Positions 1-6,556 of a stretch of DNA of 6,556 bases are shown piece after piece. The translations under genes were made by a program, and so were the position numbers. The notes under the pieces were generated by a model. That model saw only the letters and a program-made list of their open reading frames with translations. It searched no databases and was not told the origin of the DNA. Within the stretch, counting starts at the first letter, position 1; the number at the start of each line of letters is the position of its first letter. This DNA is from Betaproteobacteria bacterium. GTDB lineage: Bacteria > Pseudomonadota > Gammaproteobacteria > Burkholderiales > SG8-39. Location of the stretch: NCBI GenBank assembly GCA_029858545.1, contig JAOUFA010000212.1, forward strand, positions 1 to 6,556, given 5' to 3'.

Positions 1-1254
1 GATCCGCTTGCCGCGGTGCCGCAGAGCTATTGGTTCTTTCTCGCCTACCACGGCCTGAACGACCGTGCGCTGGTCACCCGGGTCGCGCGCCTGTTCCTGC
101 GTGCCTGCCCTTCGCTCGGTTTCGAGGCGGCGCACTGCGCGCAACCGGCACCGCGCCGGCGGGACGCGCGTATCCGCCTCGGATTCGTGTCCGCGCATCT
201 GAGCGAACACACGATCGGCAAGCTGATGATGGGCGTGATCGGAAATCTGCCGCGGGACGTCTTCGACATCTGCGTCTTCGCCCCCGCGCAGCAGCCGGAT
301 CGCGTATCCCGTTATATCCGGAGCCGGGTGAAGGAGTTCGTTACCCTGAGCCCCTCTCTCGAAGCGGCCCGAAATCAGATCGCAGGGTACGCGCTCGATA
401 TCCTCTTCTATCCGGATATCGGCATGGACAGCTTCACCTATTTCCTCGCGTTTGCGCGCCTCGCGCCGATGCAATGCGTGACCTGGGGGCATCCCATGAG
501 CACCGGAATTCCCGCGATCGATTACTTCGTGACGCACGCGGGATGCGAGCTGGCGGGGTCCGAGCAGTACTACTCCGAGCAGCTGCTTGCGCTGCCGGCG
601 GGCGATGCGCTGACCTACTACTTCAGACCCGATACCGCGGGACTCGACAAGGGTCGCGCGCACTATGGCCTGAGCGACTCAAATACGATCTACCTCTGTC
701 CCCAGACTCTCTTCAAGCTTCATCCCGATCAGGACGCGGTTTTTCAGCAGATCCTGGCAGCCGACCGCAACGGCGTTCTGGTCTTCCTCGAAGGCGAAAA
801 GCCGCTCCTGAAGCAGATGCTCGTCGAGCGGCTCCGGCGCCGGATGCCGGAGGAAATGGCCCGCGTGCGCTTCGTCCCGAGGCTGCCGTTCCGGGACTTC
901 CTCAATCTCGTCAAGGTATCCGATGTGGTCCTCGACACCTTCGTATTCGGCGGCGGCAACTCTTCGATCGAGGTCTTCGCGGTGGGCCGAGCGCTGGTGA
1001 CGCTGCCGTCGGACCAGTTGCGCGGACGCCTCACCCTCGCGTGCTGCCGGCGCATGGGGCTGGACGAACTGGTCGCCGCCGATGCCGGAGACTATGTCGC
1101 CAAGGCGGTCCGGCTGGGCACCGACCGGGACTATCGTGCCGCGGTCGAGGCACGGATCGCCGCGCGCTCCGGCGTGCTGTTCGAGGACCAGGCCATGATT
1201 TCCCACCTCGGTCGCCTGCTCGTCAACGGCTTCGAACGCCGCGTGGGCGCTTGA
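1..1254 (+). CDS. GT41 (OGT/SPINDLY-like) glycosyltransferase, C-terminal part, 5' truncated
   Basis: The frame is open from the first base (it begins DPLAAVPQS) and ends at TGA 1252-1254, so 417 residues are visible and the true start lies outside the window. A GTG at 16 could be called as a start, but no family N-terminus fits there. The enzyme is expected to transfer a sugar from a UDP-sugar or related donor to a protein Ser/Thr, in the cytoplasm. Counting from the GTG codon, FVSAHLSEHTIGKL (58-71) matches the OGT segment carrying the catalytic-site His (H65 here). PMQCVTWGHPMSTG (151-164) matches the OGT PIQ..WLGYPGTSG region. CPQTLFKLHP (228-237) matches NFNQLYKIDP, with K234 at the donor-phosphate-binding Lys. 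DTFVFGGGNSSIEV (307-320), then the RGR and ELVA segments, form the UDP-binding C-lobe. Family members usually carry TPR repeats upstream of this point; none are visible. The OGT His-Thr-Thr loop is replaced by Asn-Ser-Ser. The fold assignment is firm; donor and acceptor are unknown. Confidence 0.86.
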   Translation, partial: DPLAAVPQSYWFFLAYHGLNDRALVTRVARLFLRACPSLGFEAAHCAQPAPRRRDARIRLGFVSAHLSEHTIGKLMMGVIGNLPRDVFDICVFAPAQQPDRVSRYIRSRVKEFVTLSPSLEAARNQIAGYALDILFYPDIGMDSFTYFLAFARLAPMQCVTWGHPMSTGIPAIDYFVTHAGCELAGSEQYYSEQLLALPAGDALTYYFRPDTAGLDKGRAHYGLSDSNTIYLCPQTLFKLHPDQDAVFQQILAADRNGVLVFLEGEKPLLKQMLVERLRRRMPEEMARVRFVPRLPFRDFLNLVKVSDVVLDTFVFGGGNSSIEVFAVGRALVTLPSDQLRGRLTLACCRRMGLDELVAADAGDYVAKAVRLGTDRDYRAAVEARIAARSGVLFEDQAMISHLGRLLVNGFERRVGA

Positions 1255-1269
1255 CCCCGTTCCGGCATT

Positions 1270-1285
1270 CGCGGTCGGTGCCGCG
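1270..1285. terminator. Possible short hairpin between convergent genes
   Basis: In the 31-base gap between two convergent stop codons, CGCGG (1270-1274) and CCGCG (1281-1285) form a perfect 5-bp stem with a 6-base loop. An overlapping alternative pairs CGGCA (1263-1267) with TGCCG (1279-1283). Neither is followed by a T-run on either strand, so this is not a classical intrinsic terminator. A bidirectional role is inferred only from its position, and short stems like this arise easily by chance in GC-rich DNA. Confidence 0.25.
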
Positions 1286-2629
1286 CTAGGTCTGGCGCTT
1301 CATCTGGGCGACCAGGCGCCACGCCATCCACGCGAGCAGCGCCACGCCGGCGAGCAGCGCGCCCCACAGGCTCCACTTCTTCACGTCGATCCGATCGCGC
1401 AGCGCCGCATCACCCGCGAGGATCTGCGCGCCGCCGGTGCTTGCGGAAGAGAGAGTGGGCGCGTCGGCGGTGCGCCAGCCGGGCACCAGCGTTTCGATCG
1501 CCAGCGCGCTCGAGCGCGCCCTGGCGTTGCCGTAGGCGAGCCGAAAAGGCCCGGCGCCGCGCGCCGCGAAGACGATTTCGCGCGGCGTCCAGCCGGCTTT
1601 GACGGTCAATACGCCGGCGCCGATCCCGCCGCTGTTCGCATCCGCGCGCAGCAGCCAGTAGCGTCGCGAATTTGCGTTGACGGAAATCTCCGCGCTGACC
1701 AGTTCCCTGCCGTCCTGTTTCAGTCGATAGACGACCGCGTGAGTGACCGCCGTCCAGGGGTCCGCCGGACTGGCGCGCGACAGGATCTGCATCGGCACCA
1801 CGGAATTCTCCTGCGGCAGGCGAAGCGCGAGACGTTCGAGCGCAAACAGACCGCCGGTATCGATCAGATAGTCACCGCGCCGGTCCGCGTCGGGTACCGC
1901 GACGAGTTCCTTCCAGACGCGCTCGGACTGCGCACGACGCTCGGGCCGGCTGCCCGCCACGCCGACCAGCCGCGGCACCTGTGCGATATCGTGCCATCGC
2001 AGACGCAGATACTTCGCGCGATGACTCCGGTACGCGATGTTTCTTTGCTCGAGACGTTGCGCGCCGTGGACGAGACGCGCAAGCGGTGCGTCGGCGACGA
2101 GCGTGGTCCAGTATTTCAGGTCGTCGCTTGCCTCGACGCGCACCGAGGCGAAATAGGACTCGCCCGCCGCGTGCCAGTCGAGCAGCAGCCCGGAGAGGGG
2201 TTCTTGCAGCGCCGAGGCGTCGACGAGGTAGCCGAGCAGCGCCGCTTGCCCGGCTTTCGAACCGCGCGAGTTCACCCGCAGGCTCAGCCTGGCCGAAGTC
2301 TTGTCCAGGTGGAGGTCGAAGTCCTCGATGCGCGCGTCACGCGGGCCGCGCAAAGGGAAGAACGGCAGGGTGACCGGAGCGGGGCGCTCGGTGACGCGCT
2401 CGAGCGGAAGGAAGGCATGAGGTACCGTCTCGCCCGCGGCGTTGAACACGCGCAGGTCGCGCAGGTCGGCGAACGCGGTGACCTCGTACACCGGGGGTGG
2501 AATCGCCACGCGGTAAAACGCATTGCCTCCCACGCCTTCGATGGAAAGCGCGAAGCCGAACTCGTCGGGCGACTCGGCCGCCGCCGCGGCGGAGGCCAGC
2601 GCGAGCAGAACAGAGAACAGAATTTTCAT
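1286..2629 (-). CDS. DUF3999 family secreted, membrane-anchored protein
   Basis: This 447-residue protein of unknown function is recognised as DUF3999 by its overall pattern and by lying directly after a DUF2339 gene, its usual partner. Residues 1-18 look like a Sec signal peptide: a Lys, a hydrophobic core, and an Ala-rich end with probable cleavage near A18/E19. One C-terminal transmembrane helix (about 419-440) is followed by a short basic tail (QMKRQT), implying a periplasmic body anchored in the inner membrane with its C-terminus in the cytoplasm. The body is rich in alternating beta-strand patterns. Two stretches, about 145-212 and 263-330, look like discoidin/F5-8C-type beta-sandwiches, each with a Ser-Asp/Pro-Ala-Asp...Trp-Thr turn followed by an aromatic-Leu-Arg strand. 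The ATG at 2629-2627 overlaps the TGA of the upstream gene (ATGA). A GGAG (plus bases 2635-2638) lies five bases before it. This implies translational coupling and probable complex formation with that protein. Confidence 0.85.
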   Translation of the reverse strand: MKILFSVLLALASAAAAAESPDEFGFALSIEGVGGNAFYRVAIPPPVYEVTAFADLRDLRVFNAAGETVPHAFLPLERVTERPAPVTLPFFPLRGPRDARIEDFDLHLDKTSARLSLRVNSRGSKAGQAALLGYLVDASALQEPLSGLLLDWHAAGESYFASVRVEASDDLKYWTTLVADAPLARLVHGAQRLEQRNIAYRSHRAKYLRLRWHDIAQVPRLVGVAGSRPERRAQSERVWKELVAVPDADRRGDYLIDTGGLFALERLALRLPQENSVVPMQILSRASPADPWTAVTHAVVYRLKQDGRELVSAEISVNANSRRYWLLRADANSGGIGAGVLTVKAGWTPREIVFAARGAGPFRLAYGNARARSSALAIETLVPGWRTADAPTLSSASTGGAQILAGDAALRDRIDVKKWSLWGALLAGVALLAWMAWRLVAQMKRQT

Positions 2630-5319
2630 GCCGACTCCGGGTGTTTGGGCGGTATCGGCGCGACATAACCGATCACCAGCATCAGGATACCTACCGCGAT
2701 GAACGAAACGATGCGCTCGACGCCGCCCATCTTGGCGAGTTCAACGAGAAACAGCTTCACGACCACCACCGCCATCAGTGCCGCGCCGGTGAACCACAGA
2801 CTGCGCAGAGCGCGGCGTGTGGCGAACAGCATCGCGGCAAGCGCGAGCACGGTCCAGAAGATCGAGAGCGAGGTCTGCACCAGGTCAGAGCGCAGCATCG
2901 CGTGCAAGCGATACGGTATCTCCGCCCAGTGATGCAGCGTGCGCAGCAGCACGCCGTTCAGGAAAACGAAACCCGCTGCGCCCAGCAGCGCGGCGGGCCA
3001 GGCCGCGCGAGCGGGGCTTGCCGCGTCGAAGGCGTGGTCACGCAGCGCGCGCCACCACAGGACGAGTACCGTGAAGCCGAGCATCTGCGCGATGTCGAGC
3101 GGATTGACGAGCGGCAGGTAGGGCAGCGGCGCGGGGTCGCCGTCGTTGCTGAAGTTGGCGTACAGGGTCCAGGCCCACAGGAAGGCGGCGAGCGGGGCGA
3201 CGCCGATCCACAGATAGGCGCGCGGGCGCCTCATCACCGGCCAGGCAATGCGCTCGCCGCCGAGCGCGAGCGCGGCGAGCAGCACGCCGGGCGCCAGGGC
3301 CCATGCGATGAGCGGCCAGACGCGGCGTCCGGCGACGGCTTGGTCGATCTGCCAGCCCAGTTCCCAGGCCCCCACCGCCGCGAGCAGCCACAGTCCCGCC
3401 GCGTGCGCGAAAGTCATGTAGCGGTTTTCGAGCTCGTCGTGACGATGCAGGATGTTCAGGTGCAGGACGAAGGCGACCGGCCAGGCCGCGAGGCCCAGGC
3501 CCGCGAGCGGGTGACCGCGCCAACCTTCCTGTGCCGCGACGCCAAGCGCCAGCAGCATGAGGGGCGCGAGCGCGAGCGCCGGATAGCGCGCGATCCACCA
3601 GCCGCGCGCCGACAGCAGGCTGAACGCCGCGCAGCTGGCGGCGAGAAAGAGCAGCGTCGCATGGCCGCGCTCGGCATACGGCACGTGCAGGTGGATTTCG
3701 TGCAGTCCGCCGAGCAGCCACCAGCCCAGACCCCAGACGAAGACGACGACCGCCGTTTGCATCGCGAAATGTCCGACTTGTTCGGCATGACGCTCGATCG
3801 TGCGATTCGAAAACAATGCCGCGCCGGCGATCAGCACGCATCCCAGGGTGAAGCTGTTGAGAATCGGCGTGCTGCCGAAGCCGCGTCCGACATCGACGAG
3901 GAAGGCGATGCCCGCGGCGAACTGAAGCAGCAGACCGAAGGCGCGCGGCAAGCGGCGAACCTGGCGCACGCCGACCCAGTAGGCCGCGGCGCCTTCGAGC
4001 GCCCAGGCCGCCGAGGTCCAGCGGCCCTCGAACGCGAGCGGAATCGCGAGGGTCGCGAAGATCACGCCGAGCGCAAGGAAGGCCTCGACCAGCATGCGCA
4101 GTTTTTCCTGGTGGCGGCGGTACAGCAGGCTGGCGAGCGCAAGGTAGAGCGCCGCGGCGGCGAGCGCGCTCCACGCCGCACCGTACTCAAACTCGCCTAC
4201 GAGCTGGGTCTGCAGGCCGAAACCCACCAGTGGCGTGCCGAACACGATCGTGCCGTCGACGTAGTGCTTCAGGAGCGGCGCCTGGCGCAGCGCGAAGATC
4301 ACCGCGATCGCGACGTACAGCACGAAGAAGAGGATCAGAAAGGGTTCGGTGCTCGTGAACAGCTCGGGACGGTAGAAGCGCGTGCCCCACAGCGCGCCGA
4401 TGCCGAACGTGAACACGAATCCGAGCAGATTGAGCGGCCGCCAGGCGCGGTACAGCGCGATGGCGAGGATGCCGAGATTCAGCAGCGCGTAGTAGCTGAA
4501 CAGCATGACGTGGCTGCCCGAGCCGGTCGAGGCGAGGACCGGCGCGAGAAAGCCGCCCGAGATGCCCAGTACCGCGAGCGAGAGCGCGTCCTGCAGCACC
4601 GCGAGCATCGCCGAAAGCACCGCGATCGCCACCAGCAGCACGAACGCGGCTTCCCCTGGTATCAGGTTGAACAGACGGAACGCGCCGAACACAGTGAGAT
4701 AGAGCAGCCCGACACCGCCGCCCTGTATCGCGAGTGCGTACACCGGATTCCTCGCGCGCAGCCGCCAGCCGATCACGAGCATCGCGAGGGCGCCGAGCGC
4801 CACCGCGATCAGGCGCGCTTCGATCGGGATCTGCGTGTGCTCGTAGGCGTATTTCAGCAAAAAGGCCACGCCGAAGAACAGCAGCACCACGCCGACGCGT
4901 ACCAGCGCATTGCCGCCGCTGAGCCATTGCCAGATCGCCATGCCGGGCAGGGGCGCGGAGGGCCTTTCCTCGGGAGCGGATTCGACGCGCGGCGCAGCCG
5001 CTGCTGGCGCTCCGGCGGCGATCGCTTCGATAGGCGGCGCGACCTCCGGTTCGGGCGCAGGGGCTGCCGGGGTGGCGGTGTGGACGGTCGCGCCGGCGGT
5101 GTCTGCCTGCGCGACACCGGGTGATGCCCGCCGCAGTGCATCGACCGATCGTTCGAGTGCCGCGATGCGCGCCTCCAGCGCCGCATGGCGGGAACCACCA
5201 CTCAACGCGGACGCCACCGCGCCGATGATCGCGCCAAGCAGTCCACCGACGAGCGCGCCGGCTCCCTGGCCGACGATGCCGCCGAGCAGCATTCCGATCA
5301 CTAGGCCGATGAACCACAT
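2626..5319 (-). CDS. DUF2339 family large polytopic inner-membrane protein
   Basis: This is an 897-residue membrane protein with no established biochemical function. The start at 5319 is chosen because GGAAGGAG lies seven bases before its ATG and because MWFIGLVIGMLLGG is the typical family beginning. Residues 1-41 form a Gly-rich helix of glycine-zipper type. Residues 45-65 (ALEARIAALERSVDALRR) are a short coiled coil. Residues 66-126 are a Pro/Ala-rich linker. The family signature WLSGGNALVRVGVVLLFFG begins at 132 and opens a nearly continuous array of about two dozen hydrophobic helices ending near 889. The conserved C-terminal part includes KLFLVELAKMGGVERIVSF (855-873) and IGYVAP. Length and architecture are normal for the family. 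No nucleotide-binding or protease motif is seen. It overlaps the downstream DUF3999 gene by four bases, so the two are probably made in a fixed ratio. Transport or envelope-maintenance roles are possible but not shown. Confidence 0.92.
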   Translation of the reverse strand: MWFIGLVIGMLLGGIVGQGAGALVGGLLGAIIGAVASALSGGSRHAALEARIAALERSVDALRRASPGVAQADTAGATVHTATPAAPAPEPEVAPPIEAIAAGAPAAAAPRVESAPEERPSAPLPGMAIWQWLSGGNALVRVGVVLLFFGVAFLLKYAYEHTQIPIEARLIAVALGALAMLVIGWRLRARNPVYALAIQGGGVGLLYLTVFGAFRLFNLIPGEAAFVLLVAIAVLSAMLAVLQDALSLAVLGISGGFLAPVLASTGSGSHVMLFSYYALLNLGILAIALYRAWRPLNLLGFVFTFGIGALWGTRFYRPELFTSTEPFLILFFVLYVAIAVIFALRQAPLLKHYVDGTIVFGTPLVGFGLQTQLVGEFEYGAAWSALAAAALYLALASLLYRRHQEKLRMLVEAFLALGVIFATLAIPLAFEGRWTSAAWALEGAAAYWVGVRQVRRLPRAFGLLLQFAAGIAFLVDVGRGFGSTPILNSFTLGCVLIAGAALFSNRTIERHAEQVGHFAMQTAVVVFVWGLGWWLLGGLHEIHLHVPYAERGHATLLFLAASCAAFSLLSARGWWIARYPALALAPLMLLALGVAAQEGWRGHPLAGLGLAAWPVAFVLHLNILHRHDELENRYMTFAHAAGLWLLAAVGAWELGWQIDQAVAGRRVWPLIAWALAPGVLLAALALGGERIAWPVMRRPRAYLWIGVAPLAAFLWAWTLYANFSNDGDPAPLPYLPLVNPLDIAQMLGFTVLVLWWRALRDHAFDAASPARAAWPAALLGAAGFVFLNGVLLRTLHHWAEIPYRLHAMLRSDLVQTSLSIFWTVLALAAMLFATRRALRSLWFTGAALMAVVVVKLFLVELAKMGGVERIVSFIAVGILMLVIGYVAPIPPKHPESA

Positions 5320-5326
5320 GATGAGG

Positions 5327-5334
5327 CTCCTTCC
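5327..5334 (-). promoter_or_regulatory. Ribosome binding site that fixes the DUF2339 start
   Basis: On the minus strand the sequence GGAAGGAG ends seven bases before the ATG at 5319-5317. It is a strong Shine-Dalgarno match. It rules out the longer reading from the ATG at 5388, which would add 23 charged residues (beginning MPRSRQHAK) ahead of the hydrophobic N-terminus and place the ribosome site inside the gene. Confidence 0.85.
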
Positions 5335-5350
5335 GCAAAGGGCGCCGTGC

Positions 5351-5383
5351 GCGCCCGGCATCTTCGCATGTTGCCGGGAGCGC
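5351..5383. repeat. Inverted repeat in the leader of the DUF2339 gene
   Basis: CCCGGCA (5354-5360) and TGCCGGG (5372-5378) are perfect 7-base arms around an 11-base spacer. GCGC on each outer side can extend the stem around a small bulge. The repeat ends 16 bases upstream of the Shine-Dalgarno sequence of the DUF2339 gene, so it would lie in the 5' untranslated RNA or act as a dyad protein-binding site. No T-run follows on either strand. The function is not known, and GC-rich DNA gives such pairs by chance fairly often. Confidence 0.45.
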
Positions 5384-5412
5384 GGCACGACGCTGCGCGC
5401 GGGCTTGCACGA

Positions 5413-5435
5413 GCCGCACTGCGTGCCGCAGCGGC
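5413..5435. repeat. Compact stem-loop in the intergenic leader
   Basis: CTGCG (5419-5423) pairs with CGCAG (5427-5431) across a 3-base loop. GCCG (5413-5416) continues the stem with CGGC (5432-5435) around a two-base bulge, giving nine G/C-rich pairs in total. It lies between the end of the transglycosylase gene and the DUF2339 start. Without a following T-run it is better described as structured RNA or a dyad than as a terminator. Confidence 0.4.
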
Positions 5436-5436
5436 G

Positions 5437-5465
5437 TCTATCCTGCGATAAGACGAGCGGGTCGG
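5437..5465 (-). promoter_or_regulatory. Weak sigma-70-like promoter candidate for the DUF2339-DUF3999 pair
   Basis: The least GC-rich patch of the intergenic region lies here. On the minus strand CCGACC (plus 5460-5465) and GATAGA (plus 5437-5442) are 17 bases apart, each matching three of six consensus bases at -35 and -10. This would give a 5' leader of roughly 110 bases. The patch also contains the near-dyad TCTATC/GATAAGA. The match is poor, and the main support is position and base composition. Confidence 0.2.
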
Positions 5466-5495
5466 CGAGGTTTTGCGGCGCCGCTGCTCAGCCGG

Positions 5496-5512
5496 TTGCC
5501 GCGGCGCGGCAA
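5496..5512 (-). terminator. Near-perfect palindrome after the transglycosylase gene
   Basis: TTGCCGCG and CGCGGCAA flank a single base, so the RNA can form a 6-bp stem (TTGCCG/CGGCAA) with a 5-base loop. It begins 28 bases past the transglycosylase stop, where a terminator would be expected. The minus strand has no T-run after it; a second self-complementary block, GCGGCGCCGC (5475-5484), follows nearby. It could stop transcription only partly, or protect the 3' end of the RNA. Confidence 0.35.
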
Positions 5513-5539
5513 GGCATGCAAATCCTGCCTGCGACCCCG

Positions 5540-6556
5540 CTACCGGGCACTCCACTCCGCATAGGTCGGCATGTGACCGGTGACGGTCTTCATGTAGGTG
5601 CGGGTCTCCTCGAAGGGCAGGTTTCTGCGCAGATGCTCGAATACCTGGTCGGAGGTCATCTGGTTGATCTTCGCCACCGCCCGGGGAATGTCGCGCTTGC
5701 CGACGAATGATTTGGCGACGTTGCCGGGCCCGGTGTTGTAGCCGGCAATCGCGCAGTAGACGCGGCTCTTCTCGTCCTTGATGTTCCTGAAATCCCTGGT
5801 CAGCATCGCGTTGAGCAGGCCGGCACCCAGTTCGACGTTGTTCGACGGCGAATACAGGTAGTCGGCGGTGACCAGCTTGTCCTGCTTGTAGACGTGCAGG
5901 TAGGCCGTGCGACCTCCGGAGGCGGGGACCAGCTGCATCATGCCGTAGGCGGGCGCGGGCGAGCGCGCCTTGGGATTGAAATAGCTCTCCGAGTGCACCA
6001 GCGCGAAGACGAGCCGGGGATCGAGGTTGAAGCGTCTCGCCTGCTTGACGATCAATTCTCGGAATTCCCCCGCGCGACGCTTCAGGTGATCGGGCATGAG
6101 CGAAAATCCCGCCGACGCGTTGATGCGCGTGACGCCGTCTTTCCCGACGACTTCCCGGGTCCTGATGGTCGAGCCCATCGCCACCCCTTCGGCAAACTGC
6201 CGCGCGGAATCCGGGGTGACCGGCGCGCCGTCGCGCGATGGCACCTGTCCCGCCAGAATCGGTTTTGCCAGCGGCTTGGCGTGTTCCTTGGCGGCCATCG
6301 GATCGTCGACACCACGGTCGCGGAGCAGCGCGACGATCTGTTCCTCGATCTTCTTCTTCACCTTTTCCGGATCGGCGGCCTCCTTCTGGTCGACGAGCAC
6401 TTCGACGGTTGCCTTGCCCTTCTCGAAATCCACGATCCTGCGCTGCGTGAAATCCTTGTCGTAGCCGACGTAATCCTTTTGCGTGCTGGTGCGGACCCCT
6501 TCGGTTCCCCATTTGCCTTCGATGCCCGCGACGTACTTTCTGAATTCGCGGCGCTG
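5540..6556 (-). CDS. mltC: MltC-like membrane-bound lytic murein transglycosylase, 5' truncated
   Basis: The frame runs open to the right edge (visible start QRREFRKYVAGIEGKWG) and ends at TAG 5542-5540, giving 338 visible residues. MltC is about 360 residues, so only the signal peptide, lipobox and first few residues are probably missing. The enzyme cleaves the MurNAc-GlcNAc bond of peptidoglycan non-hydrolytically, leaving 1,6-anhydroMurNAc, in the periplasm. Visible residues 1 to about 150 match the MltC N-terminal domain (DUF3393), including TQKDYVGYDKDF and VDFEKGKATVEVLV. The SLT domain follows: LVHSESYFNPKAR with catalytic Glu 190 (bases 5989-5987), AYGMMQLVP (203-211), AIAGYNTGPGNV (269-280) and the C-terminal TRTYMKTV (278-285 of the GTG-started count). 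All expected active-site motifs are intact. GTG codon 6433-6431 is an internal Val, not the start, because the N-terminal domain continues upstream of it. The gene is co-directional with the DUF2339 gene, 220 bases ahead of it. Confidence 0.9.
   Translation of the reverse strand, partial: QRREFRKYVAGIEGKWGTEGVRTSTQKDYVGYDKDFTQRRIVDFEKGKATVEVLVDQKEAADPEKVKKKIEEQIVALLRDRGVDDPMAAKEHAKPLAKPILAGQVPSRDGAPVTPDSARQFAEGVAMGSTIRTREVVGKDGVTRINASAGFSLMPDHLKRRAGEFRELIVKQARRFNLDPRLVFALVHSESYFNPKARSPAPAYGMMQLVPASGGRTAYLHVYKQDKLVTADYLYSPSNNVELGAGLLNAMLTRDFRNIKDEKSRVYCAIAGYNTGPGNVAKSFVGKRDIPRAVAKINQMTSDQVFEHLRRNLPFEETRTYMKTVTGHMPTYAEWSAR

Noticed and set aside
30..1289. 419-codon plus-strand frame overlapping the glycosyltransferase
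   Set aside because: It is Arg/Pro/Ala-rich with no domain. The overlapping frame carries all the GT41 motifs.
1739..2668. 309-codon plus-strand open frame antisense to the DUF3999 gene
   Set aside because: It has low-complexity Arg/Gln/Glu-rich composition, no family resemblance and no good ribosome site. It mirrors the codon bias of the real gene.
2497..5124. Very long open frame (875 codons) on the plus strand, antisense to the DUF2339 gene
   Set aside because: Its product is dominated by Arg, Gln, Glu, His and Ala with no recognisable domain, as expected from the complement of a GC-rich, Leu/Ala-rich membrane-protein gene. The minus-strand frame has clear family signatures, a ribosome site and a coupled partner.
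5320..5388. Longer DUF2339 start at 5388
   Set aside because: The extra 23 residues are unlike the family's N-terminus, and the strong Shine-Dalgarno sequence at 5327-5334 serves the ATG at 5319.
6431..6433. GTG as the start of the transglycosylase
   Set aside because: The same frame continues upstream to the window edge with residues matching the MltC N-terminal domain, so this codon is an internal Val.
5301..6512. 403-codon minus-strand frame overlapping the transglycosylase and the leader
   Set aside because: The translation is Arg/Gly-rich and runs through the gap and the DUF2339 start. The true transglycosylase frame keeps both the N-terminal domain and the SLT motifs.
1..6556. Mobile element, phage, CRISPR or tRNA genes
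   Set aside because: No transposase or integrase motifs, no regularly spaced direct repeats and no cloverleaf-like segments were seen. Base composition looks even across the window.

Overview
The window is GC-rich, densely coded chromosomal DNA, most likely from a proteobacterium. A high-GC beta- or gammaproteobacterium fits best. The evidence is the gene content (an MltC-type murein transglycosylase and the DUF2339/DUF3999 pair), strong G/C preference at third codon positions, and short gaps. The genus cannot be read from the sequence. There is no rRNA, tRNA, CRISPR array, transposase or integrase.

Layout: (1) Bases 1-1254 on the plus strand hold the C-terminal catalytic part of a GT41 (OGT/SPINDLY-like) glycosyltransferase, cut by the left edge. 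(2) A 31-base convergent gap separates it from three genes on the minus strand. (3) Read in their own direction, these are an MltC-like lytic transglycosylase (6556-5540, cut by the right edge), a 220-base intergenic leader with several inverted repeats, a very large polytopic membrane protein of the DUF2339 family (5319-2626), and a secreted, membrane-tethered DUF3999 protein (2629-1286). The last two overlap by four bases (ATGA), so they are almost certainly translationally coupled.

The minus-strand genes share an envelope theme. A periplasmic enzyme cleaves peptidoglycan. An inner-membrane protein with about two dozen predicted helices has an N-terminal glycine-zipper helix and coiled coil. 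A periplasmic protein appears to be built of beta-sandwich modules and anchored by one C-terminal helix. The DUF2339-DUF3999 pair recurs as neighbours in bacteria and, to my knowledge, has no established biochemical function. It is the best candidate here for an undescribed system, probably an inner-membrane/periplasm complex. The transglycosylase may be a neighbour only, because the 220-base gap could hold a terminator and a new promoter. The glycosyltransferase faces the other way and looks unrelated.

Most of the window is ordinary conserved chromosome. The points worth a second look are the uncharacterised pair and its coupling, an apparent internal duplication in the DUF3999 protein, the altered nucleotide-binding loop of the GT41 enzyme, and the structured leader before the DUF2339 gene.
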